Shown: piece after piece, positions 1-9,104 of the stretch | Layout: each line of letters opens with the position of its first letter | Numbering within the stretch: position 1 is the first letter of the stretch | Source: Duganella fentianensis | GTDB lineage: Bacteria; Pseudomonadota; Gammaproteobacteria; Burkholderiales; Burkholderiaceae_D | Assembly (NCBI RefSeq): GCF_009857835.1 | Contig: NZ_WWCL01000001.1 | Coordinates: 1,426,001 to 1,490,000, forward strand | Reading direction: 5' to 3' | DNA length: 64,000 nt | Position numbers and translations under genes: made by a program | The notes under the pieces: generated by a model | The model's input: the letters and a program-made list of their open reading frames with translations, nothing else | Databases searched by the model: none | What the model was told of the DNA's origin: nothing

Positions 1-2
1 GC

Positions 3-1634
3 CAGGCGGTCAGCGCTGGCTGGCGCCGCGCCATCCACCTGCCGCAGGGCCAGTGGTTCGATTACTGGGACGGCCGTCGGGCCACGGCAGGCAAGGGCGG
101 GCGCGATATCGATCTGGCCGTCACGCTGGACAAGCTGCCCGTGTTCGTGCGCGCCGGGGCCATCGTGCCCATGTATCCGGAAATGCTGTACGACGGCGAA
201 AAACCGAAAGATGTGCTGACGCTGGACCTGTATCCGCACAGCGGCGCCGGCGATTCCGACTACACGCTGTATGAAGACGACGGCAACACGCGACGCTACC
301 AGCAGGGCGCGTTCAGCCAGCAGACTTTCCGCCTGCGCAGCGCCGCCGATGGCTATAGCGTGGAGCTGGCGCCCGTGGTCGGCAGCTACGAGGGCCAGCT
401 GCTACGGCGCGCCTATGCGCTGCGCGTGCTGAGCCGCCAGCGTCCCGCCTCGGTCAGCGCTGGTGATCGCGTACTGGCAGCACAGGCTGACCGCGCTGCC
501 TACGATGTGGCCAGCGAGGGCTGGTATTTCGATAGTGCGGAGCGTCTGGGTACGCTGCATGTGAAGCTGGGTCAGCAGGATATCCGCCAGCCGCTGCAGG
601 TGCAGGTGCAGCATGCGGCCCAGCCTGTGCTGGCCGACGATGCTTTCCCTGCCGCGCCAGCCATAGGCCGCGCCATTCCCGCTGACGGCATGATGGTACT
701 GAACCGGCCGTCGGAAGAAGTGGGTAATCCGCTGGAAAATGCGTTCGACGACAATCCGGCCAGCTGGTTCCGCACCACGCGCAGCCCGGCCGTACAGGGC
801 GGGCCGCACGAGTGGGTGATAGGCTTTACCGAGCGTCGTCTGATCGATGGTATCGAACTGGCACCGCGCACGGACCAGCACTGGAAGCATGGCCAGATCC
901 GCGACTACGAAATCTACCTCGGCGATAACAATGGCGACTGGGGCACTCCCGTCAAACGGGGCCAGCTGAAACTGGCCGAAGGACTGCAGAGCATCAGCTT
1001 CCCTGCTACCGCGGGCCGGCTGCTGCGCTTCCGCGTACTGAGCACGCACAATCCCGAAGGCGACGGTGCTTCGGCCAGCGATCCTATGGTGACGGCGGCA
1101 GCCACGCCGGTGGCGCGGGCCTACAACGCGGTAACGGCCAGCGAAGTGGCGCCGATTACCCTGTCCACTTTCCACGTGATGGCTTACCAGCCCAAGGAAG
1201 GGCCGGAAATCCAGCAGTATCTGTCCGATCTGGCCTTGCCCAAGAGTGTGCGGCGCGACCAGCCCATGCAGGGCAAGGAAATGCGCATGAACGGCCTGTG
1301 GTTCCGCAAGGGCCTGGGCGTGGGTGCCAGCAGCCGGGTCGATCTGCAGCTGGCCGGTAACTGGAATCTGCTGCGCGCCGATCTCGGTGTGGACGATAGC
1401 TGCCGCAGCGCCGGTGGCCTGCAGTTCCAGATCTGGAGCGGTGAACGCCTGCTGTACGACAGCGGCCTGATCAGCGCGCCCGCCGTCGTCAAGCCGGAGA
1501 TCGATGTGCGCGGACTGACCCAGCTTAGCCTGCGTACGCTGGGTGCGCAGGGCAGCAAGCCGGCGCAAGTCTGCGCCAACTGGGCCAACGCGGTCCTGAT
1601 AGGCACCGAGGGCAGCACCGTACGGCCACGCTGA
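3..1634 (+). CDS. Glycoside hydrolase family 31 protein, C-terminal part (5' truncated by window)
   Basis: The frame is open from the left window edge, so only about 543 C-terminal residues are seen and the catalytic barrel is missing. The first 60 residues match the region after the barrel of GH31 enzymes (LPQGQWFDYW, then LPVFVRAGAIVPM). A middle part (about residues 220-370) with DDNPASWFRT and a galactose-binding-like fold resembles an F5/8 type C module. The last 150 residues (YLSDL, GLGVGASSRV) look like an NPCBM carbohydrate-binding module. GH31 enzymes cleave alpha-glycosides (glucosides, xylosides, and in one subfamily alpha-GalNAc). The enzyme is probably exported, although the signal peptide lies outside the window. 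It precedes a TonB-dependent receptor and a GH109-like gene on the same strand. The substrate cannot be decided from this fragment. Confidence 0.85.
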   Translation, partial: QAVSAGWRRAIHLPQGQWFDYWDGRRATAGKGGRDIDLAVTLDKLPVFVRAGAIVPMYPEMLYDGEKPKDVLTLDLYPHSGAGDSDYTLYEDDGNTRRYQQGAFSQQTFRLRSAADGYSVELAPVVGSYEGQLLRRAYALRVLSRQRPASVSAGDRVLAAQADRAAYDVASEGWYFDSAERLGTLHVKLGQQDIRQPLQVQVQHAAQPVLADDAFPAAPAIGRAIPADGMMVLNRPSEEVGNPLENAFDDNPASWFRTTRSPAVQGGPHEWVIGFTERRLIDGIELAPRTDQHWKHGQIRDYEIYLGDNNGDWGTPVKRGQLKLAEGLQSISFPATAGRLLRFRVLSTHNPEGDGASASDPMVTAAATPVARAYNAVTASEVAPITLSTFHVMAYQPKEGPEIQQYLSDLALPKSVRRDQPMQGKEMRMNGLWFRKGLGVGASSRVDLQLAGNWNLLRADLGVDDSCRSAGGLQFQIWSGERLLYDSGLISAPAVVKPEIDVRGLTQLSLRTLGAQGSKPAQVCANWANAVLIGTEGSTVRPR

Positions 1635-1744
1635 CCTAATCCTTTTTTTTCCACAAGTAGGAACCCCTCCACGGACCGGGGATGGGTAGTTGCATCTTGA
1701 CGTTTTGAGTAACACACGACACCACGCAATTCAGGGAGATAGAC

Positions 1745-4717
1745 ATGCAGATAAAAAAACTGGTAGCTGCAATGATGGCGGTGGGCCTGGCTTCGGGCGC
1801 ACTGGCAGCAGACGAGCAGGAAGAACAGAAGCAGAAGAAGGACGAGAAGATCACGCGGGTAGAAATTACCGGCTCCAGTCTGAAGCGTATCAACGCCGAA
1901 ACGGCTTCGCCGGTACAGGTGGTGGATGCCAAGCAGATCGCGAACATGGGGGCGCGCACGCTGCTGCAGGTACTCGATAATCTGCCGGCTGCGCGGCCTT
2001 CGCAGCAGGACTTCCGTTCCATGTTCACCGGCTCGGATGGTGCTTCGCAGGCCAATCTGCGCGGCCTCGGTGCGCAGGGCACACTGGTGCTGCTGAATGG
2101 CCGCCGCCTGTCGTTCTACGGTGCGCCGGCCGGCTTCCAGACCATGTTCGTCAACATCGATGCGATTCCTGCGGCTGCCATCGAGCGTATGGAAATCCTG
2201 ACGGACGGTGCTTCCGCCGTGTACGGCTCCGACGCGGTGGCCGGTGTAATCAACGTCATCACCAAGAAGAACTACCAGGGGCTGGAGCTGCGTGCCAACG
2301 GCGATTTTTCGCCTAGCGTGAAATCCTATGGCGAACGTCAGGCCAGCCTGCTGTATGGTCTCGGCGATCTGAATAACGAAGGCTATAACATCTATGGCTC
2401 GATCAACGTCTATCAGCGTGACCGCATTGCGCTGGAAGACACTTATCTGAAACGCCCGGCCGGCTTCTATGAAAACAACCCGACCTTTGTACCGGGCTTC
2501 CGCGTCGGCGTCGGTAGTGAACCGGGCGTGGTCAATCCCGGCACCTTCTTCGTGTTCGACAAAAACGCCAACAATGCGCGCACCCAGCGTGCCGTGAAGG
2601 GCTGCAGTACGTCGATCACGGAAGCTTCGGGTACGCGCTGCGTGTGGAACTCGCTGCCGTATGCACTCGATACGGGCCCGACTTCCGACCGTGCCACCGG
2701 CTATCTGAATGGCCGCATCAAACTGGGCGGCGATCTGGAAGCGTTTGCCGAAACGGCCTACACCCACATCAAGCTGCGCGGTGAAAACGGCCCACGCAAT
2801 TTCAACAGCGGCACCGCCAGCAACTGGTTCTCGCGCAATACCGGCAACAATCTGAATACCTTCGTCACGCCGTATCTGGGCCCGAACAATGTCTACCTGA
2901 AGGGCAAGCTGGATGCCGACATGGCCGCCAAGATGGGTGGCGCCGCAGGTCTGAACTATCTGCTGACGGATGCCGTGGGCCACTTCGGCCAGACCAATAT
3001 CGATAACAGCTACCGTGCGCTGGCTGGTCTGCGCGGCAGCTTCGCCAATGGCTGGGATTTCGAAACGGCGCTCAGCGTGGCAGGCAGCCACTCCACCCTG
3101 TACCAGACCATCAACATCAACACCAAAGGCTTCGAGGCGGCCTTCGGCCCGTTCACCAAGGACCCGGTCAGCGGCCGTACCTATATAGCCGATAATCCGG
3201 CCTACAAGTTCGGCGAAATCAGCGACGCCAATGCAGCGCTGCTGCGCGCAGCCTATCCGACTTTCGATATCCAGTCGTGGACCAAGCTGATTACCTGGGA
3301 CGGCAAGGTAGAAGGCACGGTAGCCAAGATAGGCGAACGCGAAGTGCGTGCTGCCGTTGGCGCCAGCCTGATGCGCGAGACCTTCAGCACGCCCGGTAAT
3401 GCCGATGCGGCCAATGGCCTGATTACCCAGCAGGGCGGCTCGTGGTTCGATGGCCAGCGCAATATCTCCGCCCTGTTCGGCGAGGTGGTGGTGCCGCTGA
3501 CGGATACGCTGGAAATCAATGCCGCGGCACGTCTCGACAAATATCCTAACTTTGCCGCCAATCTGGCGCCCAAGCTGGGCGTGCAGTGGCGCGCCATGCC
3601 GGAAGTGATGGTGCGCGGGACTTATTCGGAAGGCTTCCGTGCGCCGAATCTGGCCGAATCGGGCAGTGGTGGCGTGTTTGCGCAGGTGGGTGGCATCCGT
3701 GATACGGTACGTTGCGACCAGACCAATGCCATGGCCAATCTGCTCAAGAAGTCCGTGGTGCCGACTGACGTCGAACTGGGCAAGACCCTGCTCAACTCCA
3801 ACTGCTCCACCACTGTGGGCGGCCTGACCCCGCCGAATCCTAATCTGCGTCCGGAAAAAGCCAAGATTTCCACGGCCGGTCTGGTGCTGCAGCCCGCCAA
3901 GGATGTCAGCGTCTCGATCGACTACTGGTTCGCCTACCGTCGCAACGAGATCGTGCGTCAGGACTTCAACGAACTGTTCACCCAGCTGGTAGAAAAGTTC
4001 GGTCCTACGCTGGCCGGCACTACGGCGGCGATCCGTAACCCGATCAGCGATGCCGACCGTGGCAACATGGCGGCGGTAGCGACCATGTGCAAGAACCCCG
4101 CCAATGCAGCTGCCTGCGCCGGCACGTTGCCGACCTACACGGTGGGCAATATCGGTGGTCTGATCAACTCCTATTCCAACCGTGGCCGCACGCTGATCGA
4201 CGGTATCGATCTGGACGCACGCACCCGCTTCAGTCTGGGCGCCTACGGCAAGCTGAATACGGGCGTTTCCACCACCTTCCGCCGGCGCGAAACCTATAAC
4301 AGCGAGGACGGTAGCGGCTTCGGCGGCAACAACGTGGGTTACTACGATTCGCCACGCATGCGCGCCACCTTCAATGCCGACTGGAGCTACCGCGATTTCG
4401 TCACCAGCCTGTTCGTGAATTACACGGGCAAGACCAAATGGGCCTACGGTCCATGGGATGCCGACAACGCACCCGGTACCTGCAGCGCTGCCGGTGTGAA
4501 GATGCCGAGCGAACTGTGTGATGGTGCGCCGTCCTACACCACCGTCAATCTGGGGCTGAACTGGACGCCGATGAAGAACCTCGATCTGGGTCTGAACATC
4601 AAGAACCTGTTCAACAAGCAGCCTTACTATGATCCGAACGGCTGGGAAGGCTATAACCACAGCCAGAACCTGTTCGGCCGTCAGTACGCGTTCTCGCTGA
4701 ACTACAAGTTCTTCTGA
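1745..4717 (+). CDS. TonB-dependent receptor, probable outer-membrane glycan importer
   Basis: This 990-residue protein has a signal peptide (residues 1-22, cut after ALAA), a TonB-box-like stretch ITRVEITGS near residue 40, and a plug domain (VQVVDAKQIANMGARTL; ANLRGLGAQGTLVLLNGRR; DGASAVYGSDAVAGVINVI). A long beta-barrel ends in an aromatic residue (SLNYKFF), as outer-membrane barrels do. Such receptors import substrates across the outer membrane using TonB-ExbBD. A strong Shine-Dalgarno sequence (AGGGAGA) lies upstream of the ATG. Its place between GH31 and GH109-like glycosidase genes suggests that it imports the oligosaccharide they degrade. No SusD-like partner follows, as is usual in proteobacteria. 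The receptor call is firm; the substrate is inferred. Confidence 0.93.
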   Translation: MQIKKLVAAMMAVGLASGALAADEQEEQKQKKDEKITRVEITGSSLKRINAETASPVQVVDAKQIANMGARTLLQVLDNLPAARPSQQDFRSMFTGSDGASQANLRGLGAQGTLVLLNGRRLSFYGAPAGFQTMFVNIDAIPAAAIERMEILTDGASAVYGSDAVAGVINVITKKNYQGLELRANGDFSPSVKSYGERQASLLYGLGDLNNEGYNIYGSINVYQRDRIALEDTYLKRPAGFYENNPTFVPGFRVGVGSEPGVVNPGTFFVFDKNANNARTQRAVKGCSTSITEASGTRCVWNSLPYALDTGPTSDRATGYLNGRIKLGGDLEAFAETAYTHIKLRGENGPRNFNSGTASNWFSRNTGNNLNTFVTPYLGPNNVYLKGKLDADMAAKMGGAAGLNYLLTDAVGHFGQTNIDNSYRALAGLRGSFANGWDFETALSVAGSHSTLYQTININTKGFEAAFGPFTKDPVSGRTYIADNPAYKFGEISDANAALLRAAYPTFDIQSWTKLITWDGKVEGTVAKIGEREVRAAVGASLMRETFSTPGNADAANGLITQQGGSWFDGQRNISALFGEVVVPLTDTLEINAAARLDKYPNFAANLAPKLGVQWRAMPEVMVRGTYSEGFRAPNLAESGSGGVFAQVGGIRDTVRCDQTNAMANLLKKSVVPTDVELGKTLLNSNCSTTVGGLTPPNPNLRPEKAKISTAGLVLQPAKDVSVSIDYWFAYRRNEIVRQDFNELFTQLVEKFGPTLAGTTAAIRNPISDADRGNMAAVATMCKNPANAAACAGTLPTYTVGNIGGLINSYSNRGRTLIDGIDLDARTRFSLGAYGKLNTGVSTTFRRRETYNSEDGSGFGGNNVGYYDSPRMRATFNADWSYRDFVTSLFVNYTGKTKWAYGPWDADNAPGTCSAAGVKMPSELCDGAPSYTTVNLGLNWTPMKNLDLGLNIKNLFNKQPYYDPNGWEGYNHSQNLFGRQYAFSLNYKFF

Positions 4718-4794
4718 TCGCGTCAGGGTGAGGGCAGGCCTGTGCTGGCAGCGGGTCTGCCTGCCCGACGCTACAACGAAACGAGGAGTGAAGG

Positions 4795-6069
4795 ATGCAA
4801 GGACGTAGTTTGCTGTATTCCGCCCTGATGTGGCTATGTCTGAACAGCAGCGCGCTGGCGCAGGCAGCAGCACCAGCGGCGCAGCCTGTGCCCACCATAA
4901 CGGTGGCGCTAGCAGGGAACGCGTTTGTCGTGCAGGCGCCGGACGGGGCGCAGGAGAGCATAGAAGAACAGGGGCTGACTCACTGGAGCAATCCTGCTGC
5001 GGTGATCAGCACCTATTTCCGCATGCAGCAGGCAGGCACGCTGACACTGGCGCTCGATGCCCGCCTGCAGGGCATTGAACACAGCACCATCCGCGTCACC
5101 GTGAATGGCCAGCCCTTTACGGTGGCGCTTGCGGGTAGCACAGTGCGCAGCTATGCCGTAGGCAGCATCGCCGTGGCCGCTCCCGGTTATGTGCGCGTCG
5201 ATCTGCAGGGCGTGAGCAAGGATGGTAGTGCGTTCGGTGAAGTCAGCGCGCTGAAGGTGACTACGGCCAGCCCGCTGGCGTATGCCAGCGAAGCGGAGAA
5301 CTATTACTGGTCGCGCCGTGGTCCTTCGGTACACCTGAACTACAGCACGCCGAATGCTACCGAGTATTTCTATAACGAGATGAGCATCCCCGAAGGTCAG
5401 GATACGCTGGGTTCCTACTTCATGGCCAACGGCTTCCGCGGCGGCTACTTCGGCATACAGGTCAACTCTCCCAGCGAACGCTGGATCCTGTTCTCGGTGT
5501 GGGATGCCCAGAACGGCGAGCGGACCACGTTGGTACGCAAGGGCGAGGGCGTGGTGGACAACAACTTTGGTGGTGAAGGCACGGGCGGGCAGAGTTATCT
5601 GGTGTTTAACTGGAAGGCCGGCACGACTTACCGCTTTATCACCCGCGGCCAGCCCGACGGTCATGGCGCCACGCTGTACTCGGCGTGGTTCTACGCACCG
5701 GAGCTGCGACGCTGGCGCTTCATCGCCACATGGAAGCGGCCGGCCACGGTCAGCTATCTGGCCGGTAACCATTCCTTCCTGGAGAACTTCGAGGATACGC
5801 AGGGTTATGCGGGACGCCGTGTTTTGTACGGCAATCAGTGGGCACGCGATAGCGGCGGTGTATGGAGCGAAGTCACCACGGCCAGGCTGACCGGTGATAT
5901 GACGGCACGCAAGGCGCAGCGCATGGACTATGCCGGTGGCCTGGAAGGTGGCCGCTTCTACCTGCGCAACTGTGGCTTTTTTAATGATTATGTTGGACTC
6001 GACCAGAGCTTTACCCGTCCTGCTGCCGGCCAGCCGCCGCAAGTGGATGTGGCTAGCCTGCCGCAATGA
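4795..6069 (+). CDS. Exported DUF3472 domain protein
   Basis: This 424-residue protein has a signal peptide (about residues 1-23, cut after SALA). Residues 30-150 form a beta-rich part; then come AENYYWSRRGPSVHLNY and GGYFGIQVNSPSERWILFSV, which are hallmark segments of DUF5077/DUF3472 proteins. The family has no established biochemical role but is repeatedly found beside glycosidases. It lies 77 nt after the TonB receptor and 17 nt before the GH109-like gene on the same strand, so it is probably part of the same glycan-utilisation operon. A SD-like GAGGAGTGAAGG precedes the ATG. A carbohydrate-binding or helper role is a guess from context. Confidence 0.85.
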   Translation: MQGRSLLYSALMWLCLNSSALAQAAAPAAQPVPTITVALAGNAFVVQAPDGAQESIEEQGLTHWSNPAAVISTYFRMQQAGTLTLALDARLQGIEHSTIRVTVNGQPFTVALAGSTVRSYAVGSIAVAAPGYVRVDLQGVSKDGSAFGEVSALKVTTASPLAYASEAENYYWSRRGPSVHLNYSTPNATEYFYNEMSIPEGQDTLGSYFMANGFRGGYFGIQVNSPSERWILFSVWDAQNGERTTLVRKGEGVVDNNFGGEGTGGQSYLVFNWKAGTTYRFITRGQPDGHGATLYSAWFYAPELRRWRFIATWKRPATVSYLAGNHSFLENFEDTQGYAGRRVLYGNQWARDSGGVWSEVTTARLTGDMTARKAQRMDYAGGLEGGRFYLRNCGFFNDYVGLDQSFTRPAAGQPPQVDVASLPQ

Positions 6070-6086
6070 TATTTTGAGGGAGTAGC

Positions 6087-7448
6087 ATGAAATCTGTATT
6101 CAAACGACGTGATTTTCTGGCGGCCGGTGCCGCGCTGGCCGGTAGCCTGCTGCTGCCAAGTGCCCATGCAGCGATACGTCCGCGTGTGCGCCTCGGCATG
6201 ATAGGTACGGGCATGCGGGGGCAGGTGCTGCTGCAGGAGCTGCTGCGCCGTGATGATGTGGACGTGGTGGCGCTATGCGATATCGAACCTGTCATGCTGG
6301 GCAAGGCGCTCAAGCAGGTAGAAAAATTCGGCAAGGCGCGGCCACAGACCTACGGCGAAGACCGTGACCCGCAGGCGTACAAGCGCATGCTCGATGCCGG
6401 CAAGCTCGATGGCGTGATCATCGCCACGCCGTGGGAATGGCATGCACCGATGGCGATAGCGGCCATGCAGGCCAGGGTGCCGGTGGGCTGCGAGGTGGTG
6501 GCCGGCATCACCCTGCAGGATCACTGGGATGTGCTGAACACCCAGCTGAACACGGGTACGCCGTATATGCTGCTGGAGAACGTGTGCTACCGGCGCGATG
6601 TGATGGCGGTGCTGCAGATGGTGCGTGCCGGTGTATTCGGCGAACTGGTGCACCTGCAGGGCGGCTATCAGCACGATCTGCGCGCCGTGAAATTCAATAG
6701 CGGCGATCCGGCCCGGCCGTATGGCGGCGGGGTGGAATTCGGCAGCAAGGGCTGGTCGGAAGCGCGCTGGCGCACCGAACACTCGGTGCAGCGCAATGGC
6801 GAACTGTATCCTAGCCACGGCATCGGCCCGTGCGCGATGTATAGCAATATCAACCGCGGCAACCGCTTTACCCGCATCAATACCTTTGCCAGCAAGGCGC
6901 GCGGCCTGCATGACTACATCGTCAAGCAGGGCGGCCCGCAGCACCCGAATGCGCGCGTGCAGTTCAAACTGGGCGATGTGGTGACTACCACGCTGGCCTG
7001 CGAGAACGGCGAGACCATCATCCTGCAGCACGATACTTCGCTGCCGCGGCCGTACTCGCTGGGCTTCCGTGTGCAGGGTACGGACGGGCTGTGGATGGAT
7101 GTGAACCATTCCATCCACATCGAAGGCAAGAGCAAGCCGCACCAGTGGGACGATTTCCAGCAGTGGCAGGACCGTTACGAGCACCCGCTGTGGAAGAAGT
7201 ACGCCAGGACGGCAGAAGGGGCTGGCCATGGCGGCATGGACTTCTTCGTGATCCACGCTTTCGTGGAAGCGCTCAAGGCGGAGGCGCCCATGCCTATCGA
7301 TATCTATGATGCGGTGACGTGGAGCGCCATCACGCCGCTATCGGAGCAGTCGATTGCGCAGAACTTCCAGACGCTGGACTTCCCCGACTTCACGGCGGGC
7401 CAGTGGAAGTCGCGCAAGCCGCTGTTCGCTTTCGACGATCGGTATTGA
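6087..7448 (+). CDS. Gfo/Idh/MocA-fold glycosidase, GH109-like (NAD-dependent alpha-N-acetylgalactosaminidase family)
   Basis: This 453-residue protein begins with a twin-arginine signal (KRRDFLAAGAAL), so it is exported folded, with its cofactor. A dinucleotide-binding motif (LGMIGTGMRG, residues 36-45) is followed by CDIEP and by the segment VIIATPWEWHAPM. Y241-P-S-H244 matches the Tyr/His pair, spaced three apart, known in GH109 enzymes, which hydrolyse alpha-GalNAc through transient oxidation by bound NAD+. An ordinary Gfo/Idh/MocA sugar dehydrogenase is the main alternative, but the Tat signal, the YPSHGIGP segment and the glycosidase neighbours favour GH109. It is the last gene of the cluster, 17 nt after the DUF3472 gene. 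GalNAc specificity is inferred from family membership. Confidence 0.82.
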   Translation: MKSVFKRRDFLAAGAALAGSLLLPSAHAAIRPRVRLGMIGTGMRGQVLLQELLRRDDVDVVALCDIEPVMLGKALKQVEKFGKARPQTYGEDRDPQAYKRMLDAGKLDGVIIATPWEWHAPMAIAAMQARVPVGCEVVAGITLQDHWDVLNTQLNTGTPYMLLENVCYRRDVMAVLQMVRAGVFGELVHLQGGYQHDLRAVKFNSGDPARPYGGGVEFGSKGWSEARWRTEHSVQRNGELYPSHGIGPCAMYSNINRGNRFTRINTFASKARGLHDYIVKQGGPQHPNARVQFKLGDVVTTTLACENGETIILQHDTSLPRPYSLGFRVQGTDGLWMDVNHSIHIEGKSKPHQWDDFQQWQDRYEHPLWKKYARTAEGAGHGGMDFFVIHAFVEALKAEAPMPIDIYDAVTWSAITPLSEQSIAQNFQTLDFPDFTAGQWKSRKPLFAFDDRY

Positions 7449-7542
7449 TAGTCACTATTCTGCTGCGCCACTGAAGGAATAGGGCAGGCGGTGTACAATC
7501 TGGGCGCTTGAATTTAACCCAACGTTCAATCCAACCCCGTCC

Positions 7543-8466
7543 ATGTCTGCACGCCGCCTCGCTCTCCTGACTCTCGCCACGCTAACCGCCGCCACGCTGT
7601 TCGGCTGCAAAACCACGCCGGTGGCCGAAACGCCGGCACTCCAGCCACCGGTGGCGGAACCTGCACCGCCCCGAAAAGTCCGTATCGGTCTGGCTCTTGG
7701 CGGCGGTGCGGCGCGCGGTTTTGCCCATATCGGCGTGATCAAGGCGCTGGAAGCGCAGGGCATCCACCCCGATGTGGTGGTGGGCACCAGCGCCGGCAGT
7801 GTGGTCGGCGCGCTGTACGCAGCCGGTAATACCGGCTTCCAGTTGCAGAAGATGGCGCTGGAAATGGACGAAGCGTCGATTTCCGACTGGGCGCTGCCGC
7901 TGTTCCGCAAGAGCACCGGTGTGCTCAAGGGCGAGGCGCTGCAGGCTTACGTCAACAAGGCGGTCAACAACCAGCCCATGGAGAAGCTGAAGATACCGTT
8001 CGGCGCCGTGGCGGCGGATCTGAAAGATGGTCAGCCCATCCTGTTCCAGCGCGGGAATACCGGCATGGCCGTGCGTGCCTCGTCCGCCGTGCCCGGCGTG
8101 TTCCAGCCGGTGACCATCAATGGCCGCACCTATGTCGATGGCGGTCTGGTGGCGCCGGTGCCGGTGCGCTTTGCGCGCGACATGGGCGCCGATTTCGTCA
8201 TCGCCGTGAATATTTCGACCCAGGCCGATGTGCAGGCGACTGTCAGTTCGCTCGACGTCATCATGCAGACCTTCAGCATCATGGGCCAGCGCATCAATCA
8301 GTATGAACTCAAGGATGCCGATATCGTCATCGTGCCTGCACTGGGCAAGATGGCCAGCAATGATTTCGCCGGCCGTAATCAGGCCATACTGGCCGGCGAG
8401 CAGGCGGCTGCGCAGGTGATGGCGCAGCTTAAACAGAAACTGGAAGCGAAGCGCCATCCGCTGTGA
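7543..8466 (+). CDS. Patatin-like phospholipase family lipoprotein (RssA-like)
   Basis: This 307-residue protein has a lipoprotein signal ending in LFGC (lipobox Cys22) and a proline-rich linker, followed by a patatin domain. Visible are the glycine-rich oxyanion loop (ALGGGAARGFAHIG, residues 51-64), the nucleophile elbow GTSAG (Ser83) and the dyad Asp199 in YVDGG. All catalytic residues are present, so an active serine acylhydrolase anchored in the envelope is likely. The lipid substrate is unknown. There is no strong Shine-Dalgarno sequence, but the ATG sits directly before the lipoprotein signal. The next gene follows after 43 nt. Confidence 0.88.
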   Translation: MSARRLALLTLATLTAATLFGCKTTPVAETPALQPPVAEPAPPRKVRIGLALGGGAARGFAHIGVIKALEAQGIHPDVVVGTSAGSVVGALYAAGNTGFQLQKMALEMDEASISDWALPLFRKSTGVLKGEALQAYVNKAVNNQPMEKLKIPFGAVAADLKDGQPILFQRGNTGMAVRASSAVPGVFQPVTINGRTYVDGGLVAPVPVRFARDMGADFVIAVNISTQADVQATVSSLDVIMQTFSIMGQRINQYELKDADIVIVPALGKMASNDFAGRNQAILAGEQAAAQVMAQLKQKLEAKRHPL

Positions 8467-8509
8467 GGCGGCGCTACGCTATTACACACTCCCTGAAAGA
8501 GGAAACATC

Positions 8510-8920
8510 ATGCAAAGCAAACCTTATCTGTCGCTCGCTGACGTGAAGAAAATCGCTGCCGCCGCCGAAGCGGAAGCTGTGGCCAATAACTGGGCTGTGG
8601 TGATCGCCATCGTCGATGACGGCGGCCACCTGCTGTGGCTGCAGCGTCAGGACGGTGCGGCAGCGCTGTCGGCGCATATCGCACCGGCCAAGGCGCGCGT
8701 CTCGGCACTGGGTCGCCGCGAATCCAAGATCTATGAAGACATGATCAACAATGGCCGCACCTCCTTCCTGAGCGCACCGGCGCCGCAGACGGACGGCATG
8801 CTGGAAGGCGGCGTGCCTATCGTGGTGGATGGCCATGTGATCGGCGCGGTGGGCGTTTCGGGCGTTAAGTCGGCCGAAGACGCGCAGATCGCCAAAGCAG
8901 GTATTGCTGCACTGGGCTAA
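8510..8920 (+). CDS. GlcG/HbpS family protein (heme-binding-like, former DUF336)
   Basis: This 136-residue protein matches the full length of the GlcG/HbpS family. It opens with LSLADVKKIAAAAEAEA, continues with VVIAIVDDGGHLLWLQR, and ends with GVSGVKSAEDAQIAKAG. Family members include a heme-binding sensor-associated protein (HbpS) and GlcG of glycolate operons, but most have no defined role, and no glycolate genes are seen here. It has a good Shine-Dalgarno sequence (GAGGAA) and is followed by a clear rho-independent terminator, so it ends the transcription unit that may start at the patatin gene. Confidence 0.85.
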   Translation: MQSKPYLSLADVKKIAAAAEAEAVANNWAVVIAIVDDGGHLLWLQRQDGAAALSAHIAPAKARVSALGRRESKIYEDMINNGRTSFLSAPAPQTDGMLEGGVPIVVDGHVIGAVGVSGVKSAEDAQIAKAGIAALG

Positions 8921-8944
8921 ATTTTTGGTCCTGTCGCCAGATCA

Positions 8945-8975
8945 AGCCGCCCGGCTCAGGCCCGGCGGCTTTTGT
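8945..8975 (+). terminator. Rho-independent terminator after the GlcG-like gene
   Basis: A 7-bp stem AGCCGCC/GGCGGCT with a 12-nt loop is followed by TTTTGT, 24 nt past the stop codon. Confidence 0.8.
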
Positions 8976-9037
8976 CTTTCTGGTGCTGCATACGGCCCAC
9001 TTCCAGTTGTATTTGTGAGCTCGGCGGAAATAATCAG

Positions 9038-9066
9038 TTGACAATAAAACGTGCTTTGTTGATACT
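9038..9066 (+). promoter_or_regulatory. Sigma70-type promoter of the first PEP-CTERM gene
   Basis: TTGACA (9038-9043), a 17-nt spacer and GATACT (9061-9066) lie 38 nt before the ATG. The -10 and the bases after it (TTGATACTTTTGTGA) closely resemble the sequence upstream of the second PEP-CTERM gene at 24142-24156. Confidence 0.65.
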
Positions 9067-9104
9067 TTTGTGATCTTTTATTCAATCAGCAATCAGGATA
9101 TAGC

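Noticed and set aside
1184..4873. Open frame of 1229 codons on the - strand opposite the TonB receptor
   Set aside because: It is antisense to a clear gene, has no SD and is built of the low-complexity residues typical of reverse frames in high-GC DNA. The same holds for long reverse frames at 11185-14430, 60950-63529 (-) and 24916-26292, 29599-30969 (+).
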